Below, piece after piece: positions 37,270 to 43,969 of a DNA stretch of 64,000 nucleotides. The stretch covers positions 3,312,001-3,376,000 of the forward strand of contig NZ_CP083388.1 of the NCBI RefSeq assembly GCF_020042285.1, read 5' to 3'. This DNA is from Ferruginibacter albus (lineage in GTDB: Bacteria; Bacteroidota; Bacteroidia; Chitinophagales; Chitinophagaceae). Each line of letters begins with the position of its first letter. Position 1 is the first letter of the stretch. Below the pieces are notes generated by a model. The model made no database searches. It was given only the letters and a program-made list of their open reading frames with translations, and had not been told where the DNA came from. The position numbers were made by a program, and so were the translations under genes.

Positions 37270-37656
37270 TTACAATTGTACAGCAGCGATCATGCTTATT
37301 TCAACATTGGCATTTTTAGGTAATGCTCTTACCGCCAGCGTTTCTCTTGCAGGAAAACCGCCGTTGAAATAGCTTCCATAAATTTCATTAACCTCTGCAA
37401 ACAAATGCATATCGCTTAAAAAAATAGTTGTTTTAACTACATGATTAAAATCCAACCCCTCGTGCGACAGTATGGCTTGTAAGTTTTGCATTACCTGGTG
37501 TGTTTCTTCGGATATGCTGTTATTGAACAGTTCACCGGTACCGGGTTTTAGTGCCACCTGTCCTGATATAAAGATCAGGTTACCTGTTTTAACAGCCTGG
37601 CTGTATGGCCCGATCGCAGCCGGAGCTCTTTGCGTATGAATAATTTCTTTTCCCAT
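37270..37656 (-). CDS. ridA: RidA family enamine/imine deaminase
   Basis: A 128-residue cytoplasmic protein that hydrolyses reactive 2-aminoacrylate-type enamines from PLP enzymes. The motifs are intact: [24 protein letters not shown], and the substrate-binding Arg in [19 protein letters not shown]. The hydroxyacid dehydrogenase follows after 13 bases, likely in the same transcript. Confidence 0.94.
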   Translation of the reverse strand: MGKEIIHTQRAPAAIGPYSQAVKTGNLIFISGQVALKPGTGELFNNSISEETHQVMQNLQAILSHEGLDFNHVVKTTIFLSDMHLFAEVNEIYGSYFNGGFPARETLAVRALPKNANVEISMIAAVQL

Positions 37657-37675
37657 TTTAATTCTTTTTATACTA

Positions 37676-37683
37676 CAAAGATA
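37676..37683 (-). promoter_or_regulatory. -7 element of ridA
   Basis: TATCTTTG on the minus strand, 19 bases before the ATG; back-to-back with the tsaB element at 37701. Confidence 0.5.
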
Positions 37684-37700
37684 AATGCTTTAACAACCAG

Positions 37701-37708
37701 TAATTTTG
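37701..37708 (+). promoter_or_regulatory. -7 element of tsaB
   Basis: TAATTTTG, ending eight bases before the ATG at 37717. Confidence 0.5.
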
Positions 37709-37716
37709 CAACTTAC

Positions 37717-38406
37717 ATGAGCTTACTATTAAACATCGATACCGCCACCGAAACAGGGTGTGTAAGCATTGCAAAAGATGGCAATGTATTGCACACATTA
37801 TTAAATGAAGAGCAGAAAAATCATGCTTCGTTTTTACAACCTGCTATTGAACAATTGTTCAGGCAAACAGGATATACATTAAAAAATATTGATGCGATAG
37901 CAGTTACAGAAGGCCCCGGTTCTTACACCGGTATCCGGATCGGAATGTCGAGCGCAAAAGGCTTATGTTTTGCATTAAATAAGCCGCTCATCCTTATCAA
38001 TACATTAGAAATACTTGCGCAGACTGTTATTTTACAATTGGATAACTCAACCTATCCTGACGACGTTTTAATTTGCCCAATGATAGATGCCCGGCGAATG
38101 GAAGTTTTTACTGCTGTTTACGACAAAACATTAAAAAAAAATTTAGCACCTAACGCAATGATTTTAACGGAGAATTCGTTTATTAATAGTTTAAGCAATC
38201 ATCCAATCATTTTTACCGGAAGCGGCAGTAAAAAATGGAAACAGATTTGCAAAAACCATCATGCGTTTTTTGATGAAAATGTGTACAATCCACACGCTAT
38301 GTGTCATTTATCGCAAGAAAAATTCAAGCATATGATTTTTGCTGATATTGCTTATTCTGAGCCGATGTACCTGAAAGATGTGCACACAAATAGTACATCG
38401 CAATAA
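37717..38406 (+). CDS. tsaB: tRNA threonylcarbamoyladenosine biosynthesis protein TsaB
   Basis: Non-catalytic partner of TsaD in t6A37 formation. 229 residues of the ASKHA fold: MSLLLNIDTATETGCVSIAKDG and AVTEGPGSYTGIRIGMSSAKGLCFALN. The ATG at 37717 is the normal start; the open frame extends further upstream over the ridA promoter, which is not coding. tsaD and tsaE are not in the window. Confidence 0.95.
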   Translation: MSLLLNIDTATETGCVSIAKDGNVLHTLLNEEQKNHASFLQPAIEQLFRQTGYTLKNIDAIAVTEGPGSYTGIRIGMSSAKGLCFALNKPLILINTLEILAQTVILQLDNSTYPDDVLICPMIDARRMEVFTAVYDKTLKKNLAPNAMILTENSFINSLSNHPIIFTGSGSKKWKQICKNHHAFFDENVYNPHAMCHLSQEKFKHMIFADIAYSEPMYLKDVHTNSTSQ

Positions 38407-38453
38407 ATAAATTCGTAACTTAATGATATATTAAAATTTTACTGAAAAAAAGG

Positions 38454-38480
38454 TTGTTTATGCAATCTTTTATATATTTG
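38454..38480 (+). promoter_or_regulatory. Promoter of the ArsR-type gene
   Basis: TTG (38454-38456), 16 bases, TATATTTG (38473-38480); 35 bases before the ATG. Confidence 0.45.
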
Positions 38481-38515
38481 CGCTGTTTTTTAGAAGTAAT
38501 TAAAATTTAATAACT

Positions 38516-38863
38516 ATGACAAATCTAGCTGACCAGGATGTTTTACCGTCTGTTGAACAGGACAAAGCAAGTTCAATCAAGATCGACTACTACAATGTAA
38601 AAAAAGCCGCTCTTACACTAAGAGCATTGAATCACAAATTACGCCAGCAACTTCTTAAGCTGATCGACGAAGAAAAAAAGATCACCGTTACAGAAATTTA
38701 TGTAAGATTAAGATTGGAGCAATCTGTAGCTTCTCAACACCTGGCTATTTTGCGCAAAGCAGGTATTGTAACTACAGAGCGTGATGGTAAATTTATTTAT
38801 TACATCATCAATCACAAACGCATTGAGGAGATAAGTGATTTTGTAGATAAATTGGTTTCATAA
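38516..38863 (+). CDS. ArsR family transcriptional regulator without Cys
   Basis: A 115-residue winged-helix protein: LRALNHKLRQQLLKLIDEEKKITVTEIYVRL in pieces (LRALNHKLRQQLLKLI, ITVTEIYVRLRLEQSVASQH as recognition region) and wing RDGKFIYYIIN. It contains no Cys at all, so it cannot sense metals or persulfides through thiols as many ArsR members do. The neighbour downstream, after a terminator, is a persulfide dioxygenase-rhodanese gene that could be a target; this is inference. Confidence 0.88.
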   Translation: MTNLADQDVLPSVEQDKASSIKIDYYNVKKAALTLRALNHKLRQQLLKLIDEEKKITVTEIYVRLRLEQSVASQHLAILRKAGIVTTERDGKFIYYIINHKRIEEISDFVDKLVS

Positions 38864-38890
38864 CATTTTAAAAAAAATATTGTTATATAA

Positions 38891-38916
38891 ACGGATGCTT
38901 CAACATCCGTTTTTTG
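38891..38916 (+). terminator. Terminator of the ArsR-type gene
   Basis: Stem ACGGATG with CATCCGT, loop CTTCAA, T run. Confidence 0.9.
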
Positions 38917-38921
38917 TTTTT

Positions 38922-38929
38922 TATTTTTG
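38922..38929 (+). promoter_or_regulatory. -7 element of the persulfide dioxygenase gene
   Basis: TATTTTTG, 18 bases before the ATG at 38948, directly after the terminator. Confidence 0.45.
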
Positions 38930-38947
38930 TACTGTAAAAATTACACA

Positions 38948-40351
38948 ATGTTCACCCGGCAATTATATACCCGTTGTTTAAGTGAGGCGGCTTATTATAT
39001 CGAGAGCAATGGCATTGCTGCTGTTATAGATCCATTGCGTGATATAGATGAATACATTGCTTTAGCAAAAGAAAGAAACGCCACTATCAAGTATATTTTC
39101 GAAACACATTTTCATGCAGATTTTGTAAGCGGTCATTTGGACCTGGCCAAACAAACCAACGCTACCATTATTTACGGCCCGCAAACTGTCACTAGTTTTC
39201 CGGTGTATGTAGCAAAAGATGGAGAAACATTTTCATTAGGTTCGGCCACTGTTACGGTATTGCATACACCCGGTCATACTATTGAAAGCAGCTGCTATTT
39301 ATTAAAAGATGAAGCAGGAAAAGATGTTGCTTTGTTTAGCGGCGATACATTGTTTGTTGGTGATGTTGGCAGACCGGACCTAAGCAGCGGAAATTTATCT
39401 AAAGAAGAATTAGCTGCTATTATGTTTGATACCTTACAGAATAAAATAAAACCTTTGGCAGATGATATTATTTTATATCCTGCACATGGTGCCGGAAGCA
39501 GCTGTGGTAAAAACTTAGGTCCCGATACATATAGCACTATCGGTGAAGAGAAGAAAAACAATTACGCATTACAAATAACCGATAAAACTGAATTTATAAA
39601 AGAGGTTATCAATGGTTTAAGTGATGCGCCGAAATATTTTTCCATTAACGCAAAAATCAATAAAGAAGGTTACGACAGCCTTGACTCAATAAAAATGAAA
39701 GGATTAACACTACTGAGTATTGAACAGTTTAAAGAAAAGATCGACCAAGACGTTATCGTTTTAGATACAAGAGACAAAACACAATTTGCAGAAGGCTTTA
39801 TACCCGGCAGTATTTTTATTGGGCTGGAAGGTCGCTTTGCAGAATGGGCAGGTACCTTATTGCCTTTTGATAAAACAATCATCTTACTAACTGAAAAAGG
39901 TAAAGAAGAAGAAACCGTTGTTCGTTTGGCAAGAGTAGGCTTTTCAAAAATAGAAGGTTATTTAGACGGAGGCTTTGAAGCATGGCAATCCGCCGGTGAG
40001 CCCATCGATATGATAATAGATATTGAGGCAGATGAGCTGGCAATGGATATTCCTTTTGATAAAAACCTGCGCTTACTGGATGTACGCCGGGAAACAGAAT
40101 TTGCAGAAGGTCATGTGAAGAACGCTTTAAGCATTCCGTTAGAAGAAATGACAGATATAGCCAAGATCGCCAACTTTGAGGAGCACGATAATTTATATGT
40201 TTACTGCAACAGCGGCTACCGAAGTGTGATCGCTGCATCGTTAATAAAAAAACAAGGCATTCATAATTTACGCAACGTGTTGGGCGGATGGCAGGCAATC
40301 AAAGAAATTGATAAAATAGATTTTGATAAAAATATAGAAGCGTTGAATTAA
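38948..40351 (+). CDS. Persulfide dioxygenase-rhodanese fusion (CstB-like)
   Basis: A 467-residue cytoplasmic protein. N-terminal metallo-beta-lactamase domain of the ETHE1 type (about 1-245): THFHADFVSGH (53-63) and HTPGHTIESSCYLL, with FSGDTLFVGDVGRPDL. Then two rhodanese domains: the first (about 265-355) lacks the catalytic Cys (loop LLTEKGKEEE), the second (about 365-460) has it in YCNSGYRS (C420). The order and degenerate first rhodanese resemble CstB, which turns persulfide into thiosulfate and protects from sulfide stress. The ATG at 38948 is chosen over a TTG seven codons earlier. Confidence 0.92.
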   Translation: MFTRQLYTRCLSEAAYYIESNGIAAVIDPLRDIDEYIALAKERNATIKYIFETHFHADFVSGHLDLAKQTNATIIYGPQTVTSFPVYVAKDGETFSLGSATVTVLHTPGHTIESSCYLLKDEAGKDVALFSGDTLFVGDVGRPDLSSGNLSKEELAAIMFDTLQNKIKPLADDIILYPAHGAGSSCGKNLGPDTYSTIGEEKKNNYALQITDKTEFIKEVINGLSDAPKYFSINAKINKEGYDSLDSIKMKGLTLLSIEQFKEKIDQDVIVLDTRDKTQFAEGFIPGSIFIGLEGRFAEWAGTLLPFDKTIILLTEKGKEEETVVRLARVGFSKIEGYLDGGFEAWQSAGEPIDMIIDIEADELAMDIPFDKNLRLLDVRRETEFAEGHVKNALSIPLEEMTDIAKIANFEEHDNLYVYCNSGYRSVIAASLIKKQGIHNLRNVLGGWQAIKEIDKIDFDKNIEALN

Positions 40352-40417
40352 TGATCTTTATTGCTCCATTTATTACCATTACCAACCTAACTTAGCGCCT
40401 GAAATATTTATCACTCA

Positions 40418-40891
40418 ATGACCTCACAATTTTTTACTTATAATAAAGGCAAAGTTTTACAGGCTTTACGTTATCATTTTATTACAAGAAAAGAAATAAA
40501 AGGCATGTTGATAATAGTGAATGTTTTTGCTATTATATCTGCTATTCTTTTCTTTTTAAAAAAGATAAATCCTTTTGCATTTCTATCAAGCTCGATTCTG
40601 TGGTTTATGCTGATGATCGCCTTTTGGTTTTTATTACCATTGATCATTTATAGAGGTTCCAAAACATTTAAAGAACGTTTCCAGGCTACTATAACAAACG
40701 ATGCATTTACTATTTCTAATGAAAGAGGAAGCCAGAGTTGGGAATGGAATAGTTTTGCTTCCTGGATGGAAAGCCCGCACTTTTTTCATTTATATTTTAA
40801 TGCCCGCACTTTTTTTATCATCCCTAAAGATGCTTTTGCAGAAGAAGAATGGCATGATATCAGAATGGTGCTTAAAGAAAACATAAAGTAA
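40418..40891 (+). CDS. YcxB-like membrane protein
   Basis: A 157-residue protein with two adjacent transmembrane segments (about 29-47 and 52-74) and a soluble C-terminal domain with the features of YcxB-like proteins: FQATITNDAFTISNERGSQSWEW and the end FFIIPKDAFAEEEWHDIRMVLKEN. Function unknown. Convergent with the YkuD_2 gene, three bases apart. Confidence 0.8.
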   Translation: MTSQFFTYNKGKVLQALRYHFITRKEIKGMLIIVNVFAIISAILFFLKKINPFAFLSSSILWFMLMIAFWFLLPLIIYRGSKTFKERFQATITNDAFTISNERGSQSWEWNSFASWMESPHFFHLYFNARTFFIIPKDAFAEEEWHDIRMVLKENIK

Positions 40892-40894
40892 CTT

Positions 40895-41551
40895 CTACTT
40901 ATAAAAAATATACAGGAGTATCGGTTCTTTTGAATTATCAATATACGTTGCCAACACATTTAAATACGCCGGCGAAACCGTTGGACAACCATAACTTTCA
41001 CAAATAGGTAAAGGCGCTACTTCATTTTCAGGCACGCAGGAATGTGAATGCAACACCACAAAGCGCCTGAAAACATTGCTATTGGTTGAATCTAAGCCAT
41101 ACAGTTTATACGCTAATCCAAATTTGCCGTTGTAGGGTTTCCCTATTTTATATTTCCCGATAGAACTACATTTACTTTCAGGAATATTGGAGAACACCAG
41201 GCTATCTCCTTGTGATGAACCACTGCCATGCGTTACCAACCCTGCCCTTTCGATAGAATCTTTTACAAGGTCATATACAAAAAAGCGTTTTTTACCGGAT
41301 GCGATCCGCATATCGATTATAAAACAAACAGATGGGTTAAACCTGTTCTTATTGATGTACGTTTTAAGAAGCGTTCCTTTTTCTTTTAAACGCGTTAGCT
41401 CTAACTTATCATCATTTGTTTTTATTACAGTGGAGCGAAAGCTTGTTTTAGTTACTTTGAATTTAGGTTGATACCATATAAAGTATGCTAATGCCGCTAC
41501 ACCGATCAAAAGCATTAATACGATTGCTGTTAGTTTTACAAAAAGTTTCAT
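40895..41551 (-). CDS. L,D-transpeptidase catalytic domain (YkuD_2) protein
   Basis: About 218 residues with an N-terminal transmembrane/signal segment (LTAIVLMLLIGVAALAYFIW). The family-specific active-site region is present: VVLHSHSCVPENEVAP (His 168/170) and ICESYGCPTVSPAYL (C189 as expected nucleophile). Members of this group are called murein L,D-transpeptidase catalytic domain family proteins; activity is seldom tested. It is anchored in the inner membrane facing the periplasm. I start at 41551, which gives a compact leader; an ATG 12 codons earlier is possible. Confidence 0.85.
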   Translation of the reverse strand: MKLFVKLTAIVLMLLIGVAALAYFIWYQPKFKVTKTSFRSTVIKTNDDKLELTRLKEKGTLLKTYINKNRFNPSVCFIIDMRIASGKKRFFVYDLVKDSIERAGLVTHGSGSSQGDSLVFSNIPESKCSSIGKYKIGKPYNGKFGLAYKLYGLDSTNSNVFRRFVVLHSHSCVPENEVAPLPICESYGCPTVSPAYLNVLATYIDNSKEPILLYIFYK

Positions 41552-41630
41552 GGAAAAAATAAATGATCCTTGAGATGCTGGCAACATCTGTTTCCATAAC
41601 AGTAAAGTGTTAAAGAAAAATAAATTATGT

Positions 41631-41655
41631 AAGTCTTTGTCTTTACGCTCTTAGT
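41631..41655. repeat. Short copy of the GCAAAGACGC-family repeat, inverted
   Basis: On the minus strand: CTAAGAGCGTAAAGACAAAG then ACTT, sharing order and words with 3774-3846 and 7993-8034. Confidence 0.5.
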
Positions 41656-41685
41656 TGTTCTTTTTTTATCATAATTCTTTTTCTT

Positions 41686-41693
41686 TAGTTTTG
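41686..41693 (+). promoter_or_regulatory. -7 element of frr
   Basis: TAGTTTTG, 19 bases before the ATG. No -33 element at the expected spacing. Confidence 0.45.
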
Positions 41694-41712
41694 CAGCCTT
41701 ATCTATCAATTT

Positions 41713-42276
41713 ATGTCAGAAGAAGTAGAGCTAATAAAATCGGAAACAGAAGTTTCAATGAAAAAGGCAATTGATCATTTTGAAACTGAATTGGTAAAAA
41801 TTCGTGCAGGCAAAGCCTCCCCCGCTATGTTAGATGGAATTGTAGTGGATTACTATGGTTCTCCTACGCCAATCGGACAAGTAGGTAACATTGTAACCTT
41901 AGATGCCCGTACGCTCTCCATACAACCCTGGGAAAAGAATATGTTGCAGCCAATAGAAAGAGCCATTATTGCTGCCAACATCGGCATCAATCCTCAAAAC
42001 GATGGTGTTAATATTCGCTTGTTTTTACCGCCGCTAACTGAAGAAAGAAGAAAAGAGTTGGTAAAAAGAACGGCAGGTGAAGGTGAGGACAGCAAGATAG
42101 CAGTTCGCAATATCCGCAGAGATTCTATTGAGCAGATAAAAAAATTACAGAAAGACGGGTTGAGTGAAGATGCTTCTAAAGAAGCAGAAACTTCTATCCA
42201 GGATATCACTAACAAATTCATTTCTTTAATAGATAAGCATTTGCAGGCGAAAGAAAAAGAGATCATGGCGGTGTAG
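41713..42276 (+). CDS. frr: Ribosome recycling factor
   Basis: Splits post-termination ribosomes together with EF-G. 187 residues, the usual size. Conserved blocks: LVKIRAGKASPAMLDGIVVDYYGSPTP in pieces (IRAGKASPAMLDGI, VDYYGSPTPIGQV), PLTEERRKELVK and VAVRNIRRD-type IAVRNIRRDSIEQIKKL. Single-gene unit with a terminator that also serves the convergent gene. Confidence 0.97.
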   Translation: MSEEVELIKSETEVSMKKAIDHFETELVKIRAGKASPAMLDGIVVDYYGSPTPIGQVGNIVTLDARTLSIQPWEKNMLQPIERAIIAANIGINPQNDGVNIRLFLPPLTEERRKELVKRTAGEGEDSKIAVRNIRRDSIEQIKKLQKDGLSEDASKEAETSIQDITNKFISLIDKHLQAKEKEIMAV

Positions 42277-42305
42277 GATAGAGACGCAGATAAATTTATT
42301 TTATA

Positions 42306-42337
42306 AAACCCTCTTTATTTCTAAAGAGGGTTTTTGT
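42306..42337. terminator. Bidirectional terminator
   Basis: Twelve-base-pair stem (AAACCCTCTTTA with TAAAGAGGGTTT), loop TTTC, T run, between frr and the convergent hypothetical gene. Confidence 0.92.
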
Positions 42338-42342
42338 TTTTA

Positions 42343-43059
42343 TTAATAATGTTCTTTTTGCCAGCCCCATACCCGATAAACATCTTCATATGTATCAGGA
42401 AAGTTTCCTTCTAACACCTTACGAAGACTTATCATTATCTTTTTAATTTGCTCCTTGTCGCTGTTTTTGCCTGACACATGAGCCGTTATTTGTCCGTCTG
42501 TATCGCTGGCTTTTGTCATAGCTGTACTATATGCGTCATAAACGTTATTCCAAAAATCAGTGCCATATTCTTCATTGCCAAAACCTTCTGTTTCAATAGC
42601 CGCTTTTGTCTGTTTTAATGCCTGCAGGCGTTTGTTCCTGTCTCGTGGAAGTTGAAAAACGTGGTTTTGTTTTTCCAAGCCAAAGGCGGCATAATGCGCC
42701 GGCGCATTGTCTTTTTTGTATTTTTTTTGAAGGTAGACCTTCACTTCAGTAATAGCATCGTCAATGCTGTCGTCCAGTTGCGCTAATGTTTGTGTAAGTA
42801 GCGGGCGATTGGCACCGGTAGCAAGGCGTTCATCCAATTTTGCCGCACACAACGCTACCAGGTTACTAAAAGAGCCGGAATCAAAATAGGCTAAGGTAAT
42901 AGATGGATGAGCTACCCAGCTTTTTGCTACCGCTTTTGCCACATCCATAAAGTCTGCATCTTTAACAGGTAGCCCCGGTGTTTTGTGTACAGAAGCATCG
43001 GAAGATGAACTTGCAGAACCGGGCGCATCGGGTGAATAAAAGAAACGTAAGTTATTCAT
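42343..43059 (-). CDS. Hypothetical protein beside the palindrome array
   Basis: I do not recognise this 238-residue protein. It has no signal peptide or membrane segment. It begins NNLRFFYSPDAPGSASSSSDAS with a Ser-rich linker, then reads as a mostly helical bundle (DVAKAVAKSWVAHPSITLAYF, LTQTLAQLDDSIDDAITEVK), and ends FPDTYEDVYRVWGWQKEHY. The C-terminal pattern (TY...R-x-WGWQKE-x-Y) reminds me of Bacteroidota-specific proteins of unknown function, but I cannot name the family. The start is the ATG at 43059. Upstream lies a 136-base gap and then five tandem palindromes, which could control it or be its target. Confidence 0.7.
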   Translation of the reverse strand: MNNLRFFYSPDAPGSASSSSDASVHKTPGLPVKDADFMDVAKAVAKSWVAHPSITLAYFDSGSFSNLVALCAAKLDERLATGANRPLLTQTLAQLDDSIDDAITEVKVYLQKKYKKDNAPAHYAAFGLEKQNHVFQLPRDRNKRLQALKQTKAAIETEGFGNEEYGTDFWNNVYDAYSTAMTKASDTDGQITAHVSGKNSDKEQIKKIMISLRKVLEGNFPDTYEDVYRVWGWQKEHY

Positions 43060-43194
43060 GAGTAAAATTTTATAGCTAACGGAATTATTAGCCACCATTA
43101 AATTAAAGAAGAGATGATAAGAGCTAGATGTTGGATAATGCATTTAAGTAAGTATTGTGTTGCTAAAAATCAATTTTATGTAGAGATAGGAGCA

Positions 43195-43376
43195 GTGAGC
43201 TGTGCTCACAATGCATTTAGTTGATAATATGAACAATGAGCAATGCTCATAAGGCATTCTTATTGGTAATGTAGGGTGTGAGCAATGCTCACGATAGATA
43301 TTTCTAATAAATATGGGCTGTGAGCAATGCTCACAAGGCATTTTAGTTGATAATATAGCTTCTGAGCATTGCTCAG
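43195..43376. repeat. Array of five palindromes with 42-bp period
   Basis: Palindromes GTGAGCnnnGCTCAC at 43195-43209, 43236-43250, 43278-43292, 43320-43334 and 43362-43376; centres are 41, 42, 42 and 42 bases apart. The outermost base pair varies in a compensating way: G/C in three, A/T in the second, C/G in the fifth. The middle three bases are TGT, AAT, AAT, AAT and ATT. The 26-27-base spacers are similar to each other (for example TTTAGTTGATAATAT occurs in two), so this is a tandem repeat, not a CRISPR array. A decayed sixth unit may lie near 43153. Confidence 0.9.
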
Positions 43377-43464
43377 AGTATATATTTTAAACTTAAGTGG
43401 GAATTTGGAATTGAAAACAGTAATCTATTTTATTGAATAGCTTATTTATTATTAGCTCTTTTCC

Positions 43465-43532
43465 TTGCTTTTGTCTTGAAACAAAAAGCAACAAAAAATT
43501 CAAGGCAGGAACGATGACGGCCCGTTCCTGCC
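43465..43532. repeat. Two adjacent inverted repeats
   Basis: TTGCTTTTGT (43465-43474) pairs with ACAAAAAGCAA (43481-43491, one bulge); GGCAGGAACG (43504-43513) pairs perfectly with CGTTCCTGCC (43523-43532) around a nine-base loop. The first resembles intergenic elements of other Bacteroidota. No T run follows the second, so a terminator role is doubtful. Confidence 0.65.
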
Positions 43533-43626
43533 ATACAGCTATCTTTTGTACTACTGTAAACTGTACTATAGTAATTCTATTCTTAGATTTATACAGTAGG
43601 CTATTTCTTATACCTCTTTAAATATA

Positions 43627-43842
43627 ATGACAACTGCAAAAGAGCAGGCTACTTTTCTTCGCATCTTCACCAGTAACTGCATAAGGCGCCTCTTTTGGTT
43701 CGGTATTGCCGCAGGCGGTATTGAAAAAAATGCGCAGCATATTTTTTTCAAAGAAGCAAAAGCAGCGCCGTTGCAGTTACGCAGCCCCGCCGGCTGTGGA
43801 GGCGAATACTTTGAATTAAATACAACTACATTTTTAAAGTGA
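43627..43842 (+). CDS. Possible small GC-rich ORF of unknown nature
   Basis: A 71-codon frame (MTTAKEQATFLRIFTSNCIR...) in a region richer in GC than its surroundings (for example GCAGCCCCGCCGGCTGTGG). It has a plausible ATG. There is no recognised domain, signal peptide or close neighbour, and the opposite strand is also open over most of it (43608-43895). It may be a small gene, a fragment of a mobile element or chance. Confidence 0.3.
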   Translation: MTTAKEQATFLRIFTSNCIRRLFWFGIAAGGIEKNAQHIFFKEAKAAPLQLRSPAGCGGEYFELNTTTFLK

Positions 43843-43856
43843 AATTTATGAAGGAC

Positions 43857-43890
43857 CGTCTTAGACAGGCTCAGACTGACTCTCTGCAAT
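43857..43890. repeat. Possible dispersed repeat fragment
   Basis: GACAGGCTCAGACTGACT resembles a word found often between genes in related bacteria. Only one copy is in this window, so the call rests on recollection. Confidence 0.3.
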
Positions 43891-43939
43891 ATCAAAACAT
43901 AGTTGTAGGACTATTTTAAACCAGATAAATAGTAAATAA

Positions 43940-43966
43940 AAAAGGTCAGTTTAATACTGACCTTTT
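43940..43966 (-). terminator. Terminator of the Rne/Rng gene
   Basis: Eleven-base-pair stem (AAAAGGTCAGT with ACTGACCTTTT), loop TTAAT, just after the stop. Confidence 0.9.
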
Positions 43967-43969
43967 ATT

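Noticed and set aside
43144..43341. A 65-codon minus-strand frame with an EHCS motif every 14 residues
   Set aside because: It is a shadow of the 42-bp repeat; the first spacing is 41 bases, which breaks the motif phase, and the product has no other protein-like features.
43195..43376. CRISPR array
   Set aside because: Repeats are short palindromes (15 bases), spacers are similar to each other rather than unique, and no cas gene is in the window.
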